Source: DAHUYF01 sp035623985
Lineage (GTDB): Bacteria > Pseudomonadota > Alphaproteobacteria > ATCC43930 > CGMCC-115725
Length of the DNA: 64,000 nt
Assembly (NCBI GenBank): GCA_035623985.1
Contig: DASPSJ010000067.1
Span: forward strand, 22,769 to 86,768
Direction: 5' to 3'
Part shown: piece after piece, positions 8,626-17,295 of the stretch
How the letters are laid out: each line of letters begins with the position of its first letter
How positions within the stretch are numbered: position 1 is the first letter of the stretch
The notes under the pieces: generated by a model
What the model saw: the letters and a program-made list of their open reading frames with translations, nothing else
Told to the model about the DNA's origin: nothing
The model's database searches: none
Program-made: the position numbers and the translations under genes

Positions 8626-9386
8626 GCGGGAACGCCGTGGCGCCGCTCTTCGATTACACGCTTCGCCTGGCCGATAGCGCGCTGATCCTCGGCCATCGCC
8701 TGTCGGAATGGCTCGGCCACGCGCCTCTGTTGGAGGAGGATCTGGCGCTCGGCAACATCGCGCTCGACCTCATTGGCGAGGCGCGCGCGCTCTATGCCTA
8801 TGCCGGCACGGTCGAGGGCCAGGGACGCGATGAGGACGCGCTCGCCTATAAGCGCGATGCCGGCCAGTTCCGCAACCTGCTGCTCGTCGAGCAGCCCAAC
8901 GGCGATTTCGCCGTCACCATCACCCGCCAGCTCCTCTACTCCGCCTTCGCGCACCCTTTCTGGCGCGCGCTCGCGCAATCGCGCGATGCGACGCTCGCCG
9001 CCATCGCCGCCAAGGCGGAGAAGGAATCGGCCTATCACCTGCGCCATGCCGGCGAGTGGCTGATCCGGCTCGGCGACGGCACCGCGGAGAGCCACGGCCG
9101 CGCGCAGCGGGCGCTCGACGCGCTCTGGCCTTATGCCGGCGAGCTGTTCGAGACCGACGCGGTCGAGGCGGCGCTCATCGCTGAAGGCATCGCCGTCGAC
9201 CCTGCCGCGCTGCGGCCGGACTGGGAAAGGACCGTGCAGGCGATCCTCGCCGAGGCGACGCTTGCCGCGCCCGCCGGCACTTGGATGCAGAGCGGCGGCC
9301 GCAGCGGCCGGCATTCCGAGCATCTGGGCCATCTCCTGGCGTCGATGCAGTTCCTGCAGCGCGCCTATCCCGGGGCAAGCTGGTGA
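8622..9386 (+). CDS. paaC: Phenylacetyl-CoA epoxidase structural subunit PaaC
   Basis: A 254-aa ferritin-like subunit that pairs with PaaA and has lost the diiron site. Family motifs are LADSALILGHRLSEWLGHAP, EEDLALGNIALDLIGEAR and the C-terminal GRHSEHLGHLLASMQFLQRAYPG region. GTG at 8622 is taken as the start because it overlaps the end of paaB, as elsewhere in the operon. Confidence 0.94.
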   Translation: MSGNAVAPLFDYTLRLADSALILGHRLSEWLGHAPLLEEDLALGNIALDLIGEARALYAYAGTVEGQGRDEDALAYKRDAGQFRNLLLVEQPNGDFAVTITRQLLYSAFAHPFWRALAQSRDATLAAIAAKAEKESAYHLRHAGEWLIRLGDGTAESHGRAQRALDALWPYAGELFETDAVEAALIAEGIAVDPAALRPDWERTVQAILAEATLAAPAGTWMQSGGRSGRHSEHLGHLLASMQFLQRAYPGASW

Positions 9387-9868
9387 GCGCCGGACTGCGC
9401 GAGCGCGCGCTGGCGGCGGCCTCGGATGTGGTCGATCCCGAGATCCCCGCGCTCACCATCGCCGATCTCGGCGTGTTGCGCGCGGTGCGGCTCGCCGGCG
9501 ACACGGTCGAGATCGAGATCACCCCCACCTATTCCGGCTGCCCGGCAATGCGCGTCATCGAGACCGAGATCGAGGCCGCCTTGCGCGCCGCCGGCATCGA
9601 CAAGTTCCGCATCGCCACCGTATTGTCGCCGGCCTGGACGACGGACTGGCTCTCCGAGGAAGGACGGCGCAAGCTCGCCGAATATGGCATCGCGCCGCCC
9701 GCCGGCCAGGCCTCGCGCCGGGCGCTTTTCGGCGCCGAGACGGTCTCCTGCCCGCGCTGCGGCTCGGCCGAGACCGAGCGGATTTCCGAATTCGGCTCGA
9801 CCGCCTGCAAGGCGCTTTATCGCTGCAAACGCTGCGCCGAGCCTTTCGACTATTTCAAATGTCACTAG
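9383..9868 (+). CDS. paaD: Phenylacetate degradation maturation factor PaaD
   Basis: A 161-aa protein of the MIP18/SufT (DUF59) family, needed for epoxidase activity and thought to help Fe-S or metal assembly. The N-terminal DUF59 domain (VVDPEIPALTIADLGVLR) is followed by a C-terminal zinc-ribbon-like segment with CPRCGSAETERI, TACKALYRCKRC and a terminal Cys-His. GTG at 9383 overlaps the paaC stop; longer frames upstream are out of register with the operon. Confidence 0.93.
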   Translation: MSAGLRERALAAASDVVDPEIPALTIADLGVLRAVRLAGDTVEIEITPTYSGCPAMRVIETEIEAALRAAGIDKFRIATVLSPAWTTDWLSEEGRRKLAEYGIAPPAGQASRRALFGAETVSCPRCGSAETERISEFGSTACKALYRCKRCAEPFDYFKCH

Positions 9869-10947
9869 GCGCGCCGCAATTCCATACGCTCGCCATTGCC
9901 GATGTACGGCGCGAGACGCCGGACTCGGTATCGCTCGCCTTCATCGTCCCCGAGGCGCTCGGCGAGGCCTATCGCTTCGCGCCGGGCCAGCACGTCACGC
10001 TGAAGCGCGTGATCGGCGGCGAAGAAGTGCGGCGTTCCTATTCCATCTGCTCCGGCCTCGACGAGGGCGAGCTGCGCGTCGCGATCAAGAAGCAGCCGGG
10101 CGGCGTCTTCTCCTGCTTCGCGCAGGAAGGACTGAAGCCCGGCGATGCGATCGAGGTCATGACCCCCGCCGGGCATTTCACCGCGCCGCTCGACCCTGCC
10201 GCCCGTCGGACCTATCTCGGCATCGCCGCCGGCTCCGGCATCACGCCGCTGCTGTCGATCCTCAAGACGGTGCTGGCGCGCGAGCCCAAAAGCCGCTTCT
10301 TCCTGCTCTACGGCAACCGCACGACGCAGAGCATCATGTTCCGCGCCGCGCTGGAGGAGCTGAAGGACCGCTTCCTCGACCGGTTCTCGCTCACCCACGT
10401 GCTGAGCCGCGAGGCGCAGGACGTGCCGGCGCTGAGCGGGCGCATCGACGCCGAGAAGATCGCGCTCTTCCTGCGCGGCATCGGCCCCGCCGCGGCGATC
10501 GATCACGCCTTCATCTGTGGGCCGCCTTCGTTGCTCGATGCCGCCGAGCGCGCGTTGCTGGCGCAGGGGCTGGAGCGCCGGCGCCTTCATCTCGAGCGTT
10601 TCACCGTCGATGGCGCGCCGCCGCCACGGCGCGCGGCGCCGGAAGCCGCCGCCGCGCCGCGCAGCATCGTTGCTGAGGTGGAGGCGGTGCTCGACGGCAT
10701 CCGCCACCGCTTTCCCGTCGCCGCCGAGGAGACGGTGATCGAGGCCGCGCTCGCCGCCGGGCTGGAGCTGCCCTATTCCTGCCGCGGCGGCATGTGCTGC
10801 ACCTGCCGCGCCCGGCTCGTCTCCGGCAAGGTCGAGATGGAGCGCAACTATTCGCTCGAGCCCTGGGAGCTGGAGGCCGGCTACGTCCTCACCTGCCAGT
10901 CGCGGCCCAAGACCGCGACGCTCGTCCTCGACTACGACCAGGTGTGA
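9859..10947 (+). CDS. paaE: Phenylacetyl-CoA epoxidase reductase PaaE
   Basis: A 362-aa reductase passing electrons from NAD(P)H through FAD and a plant-type [2Fe-2S] centre to PaaA. Domains in order: FAD-binding barrel with RRSYSICS (about 55-62), NAD-binding fold with GIAAGSGITPLLSI (about 128-141), and C-terminal ferredoxin with Cys308, Cys313, Cys316 and a fourth Cys in LTCQSRPK. The ATG at 9859 overlaps paaD by 10 bp; the frame is open far upstream but only this start matches the family N-terminus. It ends the paa run. paaF, paaG, paaZ, paaJ and paaK are not in this window. Confidence 0.95.
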   Translation: MSLGAPQFHTLAIADVRRETPDSVSLAFIVPEALGEAYRFAPGQHVTLKRVIGGEEVRRSYSICSGLDEGELRVAIKKQPGGVFSCFAQEGLKPGDAIEVMTPAGHFTAPLDPAARRTYLGIAAGSGITPLLSILKTVLAREPKSRFFLLYGNRTTQSIMFRAALEELKDRFLDRFSLTHVLSREAQDVPALSGRIDAEKIALFLRGIGPAAAIDHAFICGPPSLLDAAERALLAQGLERRRLHLERFTVDGAPPPRRAAPEAAAAPRSIVAEVEAVLDGIRHRFPVAAEETVIEAALAAGLELPYSCRGGMCCTCRARLVSGKVEMERNYSLEPWELEAGYVLTCQSRPKTATLVLDYDQV

Positions 10948-11185
10948 TCAAGACGCGACGGTGAGGCGCCGGCCCGGCTGCCGCGCTAATCCCGCGACGT
11001 CGCGATCTATCTGGGGCACATCGCGGCGCAGCATCTCGACGTCGCCTCCTCCCTCGCGCGCATTTCGGTCCGCCGGCCGGGCTTTACGGATTGCGAGCGA
11101 CGCCCGCGCCGAATTAGACCGGCCAATCCCCGGCGGCTAGACTGTTGGAGACCAAACCACGGAGCCCTTCAGGAGCGCCGCCCTC

Positions 11186-11617
11186 ATGTTCGTCAGCCGC
11201 CGCCGCATTCGCGTCGATTGGGGTCATTGCGATCCCGCCGGGATCGTCTTCTACCCCAACTACTTCCGCTGGTTCGACGAGTGCACCACGGCGCTGTTCG
11301 ACAATGCCGGACTGCCCCTGCCGCAGCTCTACCGCGCCCATGGGCTCAAGGGCTTTCCGTTGCTCGAGGCCAGGGCGAGCTTCTCCGGCTCCTCCGCTTT
11401 CGGCGACGATCTCGATTGCGAGGCCGGCGTCTCGGAGTGGAGCGCCAGGACGCTCAGGGTGCATCACCGCTTCCTGCGCGCCGGCGCGCTGCTGGTCGAG
11501 GGCTTCGAGCTCAGGGTCTGCGCCATTGCGCACCCCGACGATCCGCAGCGTATCAAGGCGGCGCCGATTCCCGCCGTGGTCAAGGAGCGGCTTGGCGGAA
11601 GCCTCGCCAGCGCCTAG
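11186..11617 (+). CDS. Hotdog-fold acyl-CoA thioesterase (4HBT family)
   Basis: A 143-aa single hotdog domain. The N-terminal VDWGHCDPAGIVFYPNYFRWFDE is the hallmark of 4-hydroxybenzoyl-CoA thioesterase relatives, and the Asp in CDPAG is the expected catalytic residue. The cytoplasmic substrate is an aromatic or short acyl-CoA. Its position after paaABCDE fits salvage of CoA from dead-end aromatic thioesters. It starts a second run with the aldolase and amidase, and 238 bp separate it from paaE, so it may have its own promoter. Confidence 0.85.
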   Translation: MFVSRRRIRVDWGHCDPAGIVFYPNYFRWFDECTTALFDNAGLPLPQLYRAHGLKGFPLLEARASFSGSSAFGDDLDCEAGVSEWSARTLRVHHRFLRAGALLVEGFELRVCAIAHPDDPQRIKAAPIPAVVKERLGGSLASA

Positions 11618-11664
11618 TCTCCATAGGCGCGAGGCTGATCTCTCGCTCGGCAGGCAGGCGACCC

Positions 11665-12405
11665 GTGCGCAGCAATCATATCGCTCCCGAGGAATGGCGG
11701 CTCCGCCGGGAGCTGGCCGATTGCTACCGGCTCTTCGCCGATCTCGGCTGGGGCGAGGCGATCTTCAATCACATCACCGCGCGCGTGTCCGGGCCGGAGC
11801 GGCATTTCCTCATCAATCCCTATGGGTTGATGTACGAGGAAGTGACGCCGGAGACGCTGGTCAAGATCGATATCGACGGCAACGCCGTCGGTCCGAGCGA
11901 GCATCCCGTCAACCCCGCCGGCTTCATCATCCATGGCGCGATCCACGCCGCGCGCGAGGACGCGCATTGCATCATGCACGTCCACACCACCGCCGGCATT
12001 GCCGTCTCCTGCAAGGAAGGCGGGTTGTCGCAGGACAATTTCTACGGCGCCATGTTCCACGACCGCGTTGCCTATCACGATTTCGAAGGCATCTCCGTTC
12101 ATGCCGGCGAGCAGCCGCGCCTGGTGCGCGCGCTGGGCGACAAGGACGTGCTGATCCTGCGCAATCACGGGCTGCTGGTGGTCGGCGCCGACATCCCCAG
12201 TACTTTTCGCTGGATGTGGTCGCTTCAGCGCGCCTGCGAGGTGCAATGCCAGGCCCAGGCGATCGCCGGCGCCGACGTCGCCGTGCCGGAAGAGGTGCGG
12301 CGCCGCTCGACCAGGGACGCCGCCGATTTTGCCGGCGGCACCACCGCGCGCCTCATGTTCGACGCGATGGTCCGCCGCATGCGCGCCCGCCGCCCCACCG
12401 CCTGA
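11665..12405 (+). CDS. Class II aldolase/adducin family protein
   Basis: A 246-aa protein of the zinc-dependent class II aldolase/adducin family. Features are GWGEAIFNHITARV near the N-terminus, the zinc-binding HVHTTAG, and NHGLLVVG. GTG at 11665 is the only start that fits the family N-terminus (RSNHIAPEEWRLRREL), and its ribosome-binding site is weak. Members include fuculose-phosphate aldolases and many of unknown substrate. The C-terminus (about residues 200-246) follows the decarboxylase/aldolase-like subgroup. The substrate cannot be assigned. Confidence 0.85.
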   Translation: MRSNHIAPEEWRLRRELADCYRLFADLGWGEAIFNHITARVSGPERHFLINPYGLMYEEVTPETLVKIDIDGNAVGPSEHPVNPAGFIIHGAIHAAREDAHCIMHVHTTAGIAVSCKEGGLSQDNFYGAMFHDRVAYHDFEGISVHAGEQPRLVRALGDKDVLILRNHGLLVVGADIPSTFRWMWSLQRACEVQCQAQAIAGADVAVPEEVRRRSTRDAADFAGGTTARLMFDAMVRRMRARRPTA

Positions 12406-12425
12406 GCCCCGCGAAAGGAGACGCC

Positions 12426-13886
12426 ATGACCGACCTGCCGTTCCGCTCGGCGCTGGAGCTTGCCGCGGAGATTCGCGCCAGGCGCGTCGGCTGCCGCGAG
12501 CTGCTGGAGCTCTATCTGCGGCGGGTCGAGCGCTACAATCCGAAGCTCAACGCCATCATCGCCACCACGCTGGAGGCGGCGCGTGCGCGCGCCGACGCGG
12601 CGGATGCGGCGCTGCGGCGCGGCGAGAGCTGGGGGCCGCTGCACGGCGTGCCGATGACGGTGAAGGAATCCTACGACGTGACCGGGCTTCCCACCACCTG
12701 GGGCGCGCCGGAGTTCAGGGACCACCGCGCCGCGCGCAACGCGCTGGCGGTCGACCGCCTCATCGCCGTGGGCGTCGTGCTCTTCGGCAAGACCAACGTC
12801 CCGCTGATGCTGGCGGACTGGCAGAGCTACAACGAAATCTACGGCACGACCAACAATCCCTGGGACGCGACGCGCACGCCCGGCGGCTCCTCGGGCGGCT
12901 CCGCCGCGGCGCTGGCGGCGGGCCTCACCGGCCTCGAGGCCGGCAGCGATATCGGCTCCTCGCTGCGCAATCCCGCGCATTACTGCGGCGTCTACGCGCA
13001 CAAGCCGAGCTGGGGCGTGGTCTCGATGCGCGGCCATGCGGTGGGCGGGCGCGTCGCCGCCGCCGACATCTCGGTGGTGGGGCCGATGGCGCGCAGCGCC
13101 GGCGATCTCGAGGTGGCGCTCGCCGCTATGGCCGGGCCCGACGAGATCGACGCCGAAGGCTGGCGCGTCGAGCTGGCAAGGCCGCGCCGCGAGCGGCTCG
13201 CCGATTTCCGCGTCGCCGTGCTGCTGAGCGTGCCTCATGCCGAGGTCGACCGCGCCGTGCAGGACGGCGTCCAGGCGGTCGCCGATACGCTCGCCAAGGC
13301 CGGCGCGGCGGTCAGCGACCGGGCACGGCCGGCGCTCGACACGCTCGAGGTCGACCGCCTCTTCCGCCGCCTGCTCGGCGGCGCCCTTTCGGGGCGCCAG
13401 CCCGACGAGGCCTTCCGCCGCAACCTCGAAAAGGCGCGGGCGCTCAGCCCCGAGGATATGAGCGGCACGGCGCAGGCCCTGCGCGCCGCCACGATGTCGC
13501 ACCGCGACTGGCTCGTCGGCAACGAACTGCGCCACAAGATGCGGCTTGCCTGGGCGGAATTCTTTAGGGACTACGACGTGCTGCTCTGCCCGGCCGTCAC
13601 CACCACCGCTTTTGCGCACAATCACGACGGCGATACCTTCGGCCGCACCATCGCCATCAACGGCCGGCAGCGGCCGATTCACGAGCAGCTCTTCTGGGCC
13701 GGCTATTCCGGCCTCTTCCATCTGCCGTCCACGGTGGCGCCGGCGGCGCTGTCGCCCGCGGGCCTGCCGACCGGCGTGCAGATCATCGGCCCGCAATACG
13801 GCGATCTCACCTGTTTGCGCCTGGCGCGCCTGCTGGAGCGCGAGCACCGCGCTTTCGTCCCGCCGCCGGGTTATGAGGCAAGCTGA
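12426..13886 (+). CDS. Amidase signature family hydrolase
   Basis: A 486-aa cytoplasmic amidase. The Ser-cisSer-Lys triad is visible as Lys80 (MTVKESYD), Ser155 (GGSSGGS) and Ser179 (GSDIGSS), with the 24-residue spacing typical of the family. The ATG at 12426 follows GAAAGGAG. It sits 20 bp after the class II aldolase and is probably co-transcribed with it. The substrate could be an amide, carbamate or aryl ester; the family does not predict it. Confidence 0.92.
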   Translation: MTDLPFRSALELAAEIRARRVGCRELLELYLRRVERYNPKLNAIIATTLEAARARADAADAALRRGESWGPLHGVPMTVKESYDVTGLPTTWGAPEFRDHRAARNALAVDRLIAVGVVLFGKTNVPLMLADWQSYNEIYGTTNNPWDATRTPGGSSGGSAAALAAGLTGLEAGSDIGSSLRNPAHYCGVYAHKPSWGVVSMRGHAVGGRVAAADISVVGPMARSAGDLEVALAAMAGPDEIDAEGWRVELARPRRERLADFRVAVLLSVPHAEVDRAVQDGVQAVADTLAKAGAAVSDRARPALDTLEVDRLFRRLLGGALSGRQPDEAFRRNLEKARALSPEDMSGTAQALRAATMSHRDWLVGNELRHKMRLAWAEFFRDYDVLLCPAVTTTAFAHNHDGDTFGRTIAINGRQRPIHEQLFWAGYSGLFHLPSTVAPAALSPAGLPTGVQIIGPQYGDLTCLRLARLLEREHRAFVPPPGYEAS

Positions 13887-13900
13887 GAGCCGGCTCGACC

Positions 13901-14194
13901 ATGGATCTCGCCGCCTTCAAGGCATCGCTCGCCCGGAACCGGCCGCCGGCAAAGTTGAGCCTCGCGGCGCAGGCGCTGTGGTGGGACGCCAAGGGCGATT
14001 GGACCAAGGCGCATGAATGCGCCCAGGAGCAGGACGATGCGCAGGGCGCCTGGGTCCACGCCTATCTGCACCGCCGCGAAGGCGACGCCGCCAATGCCGG
14101 CTACTGGTACCGCCGCGCCGGCAAGCCGGCGCGGCGCGGCGCGCTCGCCTCGGAATGGGAGGCGATCGCGCGGGCGCTGTTGGCGGAGGATTAG
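13901..14194 (+). CDS. Conserved hypothetical 97-aa protein
   Basis: Not recognised. It is soluble and mostly helical, rich in Ala and Trp (ALWWDAKGDWTKAHECAQEQ, NAGYWYRRAGKP), and resembles a tetratricopeptide-like or Sel1-like helical pair. It follows the amidase by 14 bp on the same strand, so it may be the last gene of that run. It is convergent with the glycosyltransferase at 14276. Confidence 0.7.
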   Translation: MDLAAFKASLARNRPPAKLSLAAQALWWDAKGDWTKAHECAQEQDDAQGAWVHAYLHRREGDAANAGYWYRRAGKPARRGALASEWEAIARALLAED

Positions 14195-14275
14195 AAGCGG
14201 ATCGCCGGGCGGCCGAGGCAAGTCTCGCCGAGAGCAAGCGGCAGAATGGCGCGCTTTGGCAGGCGGCCCCGTCGG

Positions 14276-15325
14276 TTACGAGGCCTCGGCCGAGAGCCCC
14301 GCCTCGCGGGCGACGCGCTCGAAATAGCTGAGATAAGCAGCCACTGTGGCGGCTTCGCTGAAGCCGCCGGCCGCGCGCTCCCGGCCTTTTGCGACAAGGC
14401 GCTGGGCAAGCGCCGGCTCGTCGAGCAGGCGACGCAACGCGTCGGCGAGCGCCGCGGCATCGTCGATCGGCACCAGAATTCCGCTTTCGCTCTCGCCCAT
14501 GAGATAGCGCGGCCCGGGCGTGTCGGTGGACACCACGGGAACGCCGGCGGACCAGGCCTCCAGCACCACCAAGCCCAGCGCCTCCTGCCAGCGCGAGGGA
14601 ACGACGAGGGCCGCGGCGCGAGCCAGCAGCGCGTTCGTATCCTTGCGCCAGCCGAGGAAGCGCACTCGGCCGGCGATGCCAAGCTCCGCCGCCAAGCGGC
14701 GCAACTCCGGCTCTTCCTCGCCTTCGCCGGCAAGCCACAGATAGGCGCGCGGTACCGCGGCGATGGCGCGCAGCGCGAGGTCGAAGCCCTTCGTCCGATC
14801 GAAGCGGCCCATCCCGAGCACGACCGGCGCGTCGGACGGGGTGTCGAATCCATCGCACGCCGCCGCGGGCGGCTGGCTCGCGGCAAAATGCGGCAGCACG
14901 GTGATGTCGCCGCAAAATCCGAGCTGCTTGAAGTGGCGCACCATGTCCGGCGAGGGGACGACCATGCGTTCAGCGCGCTCATAGCAATCGAGGCCGCGGT
15001 ACCAACCGACCTGCGCCACATGAACCCAGGAGCCGCGCGGCACGCGCTGGGCGGCCCGCGGCAGCCAGCTCAGCACGACCTGCGGCCGGAAGCGCCTGAC
15101 GGCCTGCCTGACCCCCCACCAGGATCGCAAATCCCGCTTGCGGAGCGTGAACTGCGCCACCGGCACGCCGTGGCGGCGCAATTGCTCGGCCAGCTCGGGA
15201 CCGCGCCGCGTGATGGCAAGCTGCTCCAGGCCGGCGCGAGCGAGTGCCGGGGCCAGCCGAACCAGGAAGTGCTCCATGCCGCCGGCGACGCGATCGGCTG
15301 TAATGAGGTGGACGACGCGCGTCAC
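14276..15325 (-). CDS. GT4-family glycosyltransferase
   Basis: A 349-aa GT-B fold enzyme. N-terminal features are VVHLITADRVAGGMEHFLVRL; the C-terminal nucleotide-sugar domain has PVVLGMGRFDRTKGFDLAL and the GT4 motif VPSRWQEALGLVVLEAWSAG (E-x7-E). It transfers an activated sugar to a surface glycan or lipid precursor. GTG at 15325 overlaps the stop of the upstream GT2 gene (GTGA), giving a coupled two-gene operon. The frame stays open upstream inside the GT2 gene, but the family N-terminus fixes this start. Confidence 0.9.
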   Translation of the reverse strand: MTRVVHLITADRVAGGMEHFLVRLAPALARAGLEQLAITRRGPELAEQLRRHGVPVAQFTLRKRDLRSWWGVRQAVRRFRPQVVLSWLPRAAQRVPRGSWVHVAQVGWYRGLDCYERAERMVVPSPDMVRHFKQLGFCGDITVLPHFAASQPPAAACDGFDTPSDAPVVLGMGRFDRTKGFDLALRAIAAVPRAYLWLAGEGEEEPELRRLAAELGIAGRVRFLGWRKDTNALLARAAALVVPSRWQEALGLVVLEAWSAGVPVVSTDTPGPRYLMGESESGILVPIDDAAALADALRRLLDEPALAQRLVAKGRERAAGGFSEAATVAAYLSYFERVAREAGLSAEAS

Positions 15326-16266
15326 GGGGCGTCCAACAGCCTGATCGGGCTCGTGCCGCGGAAAATCTCGCAAGTGGCGTAGATCGCATCGGCATCGGCG
15401 CGGCCGAGTCCGAGCTGCGCCGCCGCATAACGCCAAAATTCGCGCGACGCATAGCTCTTTCCCGCCTGCCGGCGGGCATAGTGCCAGGCTCGGCCTGCCG
15501 TCCGGCGCAGCGCGTAGCGACGCAGCGACGGCGGCAGCCTTGCCGAGCGCTCCACGAAGCGGGCGACCGCCAAGTTGAGGTCGTGCAACTCTTGCGCCTG
15601 CTGTTCGGACTGCCGTCCCGGCGCCGTGCTGGGCTGAAGATAGACGACCATCGGCACGCGGGCGAAAGGCGTCGCCTGCGACAGCCGCAGCTCGATCGAA
15701 TAGTCCTGGACGAAAACACCGTCGTCGCAACCATGGACCCCGCGGACCAGCTCGGCGCGCGCCAGCCAGGAAGACGTCGTCGTCTGAGCGCGCCGCAATG
15801 TCGCGCGAAGCGCATCCGGCACAAGCTCGACCGCGCCGCTGAAGCGACAGGCTTGCGCGCGCCGTTGCGCCGCCTCCAGCCCCTCGGCGGGGAGGTAGGA
15901 AGCGCCGGCACCAAAGGCGAAGCCGGCGGGGCCGGCCTTGACGGCGTCGAGCAGCGCGGCGGTTGCGCCGGGCGTCAGCATGTCGTCGCCGTCCAACGTC
16001 TTGATGTAGTCGCCGCGCGCCGCGGCCAGGCCGGCGTTCAGCGCGATGGCTGGACCGCGATTGGCCTGCTCGATGATGCGCCGCTCCGGCCAAGCCGCCG
16101 TAAGCTCACGGAGGAGGGCGACGCTCTCGTCGCTCGACCCGTCATCGACAAAGATGAATTCTCGTGCGAAATCGCCGGCTTGCGCTTCCAGCCCCGCGAC
16201 GACGAAAGGCAGGTATGGCGCCTTGTTGTAGACTGTTACCACATAGCTCACGCAGGGCCCGGGCAT
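15322..16266 (-). CDS. GT2-family glycosyltransferase
   Basis: A 314-aa GT-A enzyme with the classic opening SYVVTVYNKAPYL, the nucleotide-binding FIFVDDGSSDES and TLDGDDML as the metal-binding DxD region. It probably adds a sugar to a cell-surface polymer together with the GT4 enzyme encoded next in the same operon. No membrane segment is evident. The C-terminal part (about 220-314) is an Arg-rich helical region. Confidence 0.9.
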   Translation of the reverse strand: MPGPCVSYVVTVYNKAPYLPFVVAGLEAQAGDFAREFIFVDDGSSDESVALLRELTAAWPERRIIEQANRGPAIALNAGLAAARGDYIKTLDGDDMLTPGATAALLDAVKAGPAGFAFGAGASYLPAEGLEAAQRRAQACRFSGAVELVPDALRATLRRAQTTTSSWLARAELVRGVHGCDDGVFVQDYSIELRLSQATPFARVPMVVYLQPSTAPGRQSEQQAQELHDLNLAVARFVERSARLPPSLRRYALRRTAGRAWHYARRQAGKSYASREFWRYAAAQLGLGRADADAIYATCEIFRGTSPIRLLDAP

Positions 16267-16510
16267 CGCGCCGAACGTTCAAGCTGAAAGGGATCGTTGA
16301 CAGCGCGCCAACCCGCGGGCCGCCCCGTCGGGCTCGCTGCGCGGGCGCGACCTTAGCAAAACCGGCAAACGGTGCACCAGCAAGATTCTTGCCGGAACCG
16401 CTGCTCTTCGCCGATCGGCCGGTACAGATGGCTGCAAGATGCGTCAATCCGACAGCCGCGAGCGAGCGGAAGGAACCCAATCCGCTCCTTCCAAGGACGT
16501 ATGAGGAATG

Positions 16511-16942
16511 TCAAGCCCGCCGCGGCAGCGGCGTCGGCGCCTGGGCCGACTGACCCGCGGCTTGCGCCTGGATCTGGCCCGAAATCTCGCCGCCGCGCTC
16601 GATCTCGATCTGGTGATAGCGCACTTCGGCCGCGACCTTGCCATTGGCATGGACGAGGAGCCGGCCGCTGACGTTGAGCGCACCCTCGAATCGGCCGCGG
16701 ATCTCGGCGCTTTCGACCGAGGCCGAGCCGGTGAACAGGCCGCCCTCGGCGATGTTGATGTCGTGGCAGCCGGAGATGTTGGCCTTGACGGTGCCCTCGA
16801 CGACAAGGCAGTCGCAAGAGGTGATCTCGCCGGAGAAGACGATGCCCCGGCCGACGACGAGCTTGCGGGTGGCGGTTTCCGCCTTGGCGGTGGGTTGGAC
16901 GGGCGGGGTAGGCTGGGTGGCGGCGGGTTTGGTGTTGAGCAT
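16511..16942 (-). CDS. Bactofilin
   Basis: A 143-aa bactofilin (DUF583) with a Pro/Thr-rich N-terminal tail (about 1-27) and a right-handed beta-helix core (VVGRGIVFSGEITSCDCLVVEG to about 120). Bactofilins self-assemble into membrane-associated filaments that guide cell shape and envelope synthesis. The start at 16942 (MLNTKPA) matches the usual short tail; the frame continues upstream without support. It stands alone, and the nearby glycosyltransferases fit an envelope context. Confidence 0.9.
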   Translation of the reverse strand: MLNTKPAATQPTPPVQPTAKAETATRKLVVGRGIVFSGEITSCDCLVVEGTVKANISGCHDINIAEGGLFTGSASVESAEIRGRFEGALNVSGRLLVHANGKVAAEVRYHQIEIERGGEISGQIQAQAAGQSAQAPTPLPRRA

Positions 16943-17295
16943 GGTGCAGCGGCTCCCAGGATGGCGAGCGGGTTGAAAAGCGGCCGACTTTAGCCGGCAG
17001 TGCCGGACAGGGCCGGAGTCAAATTTGGTACGCGAGCGCGGCCGAAGAACGACCAAGCTTGCCGCGACTCGGCTACGGCCTCATACCGCGCAGAGTCTTA
17101 TACCACATCGGGCGCTTTGTGAGGGGCTTTCCGACGGGATCATGAGCGAGCGATCCACAAAGCGGCGCGGCGCCTGATCGATGACGGGCGGCGCGCCGCC
17201 GATTCGGACTCGGCCATCTTCGACCGCATCGTCTCGCCGAGTCCAGCCTGTTTCCAGACGACAAAGACCGGTTATCACCCTACGTCGCCGCCCGC
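16943..17295. other. 353-bp intergenic region, no gene seen
   Basis: No convincing coding sequence. The only structure noticed is a 14-bp GC palindrome, GGCGGCGCGCCGCC, at about 17185-17198, which may be chance at this base composition. Confidence 0.5.

Noticed and set aside
9133..9858. Upstream extension of paaE as a longer protein
   Set aside because: The open frame overlaps paaC and paaD in another register with an Arg/Pro-rich translation; the family N-terminus begins at 9859.
12225..13847. Open frame of 540 codons antisense to the amidase
   Set aside because: Base-composition artefact; the plus strand encodes an amidase with all triad residues.
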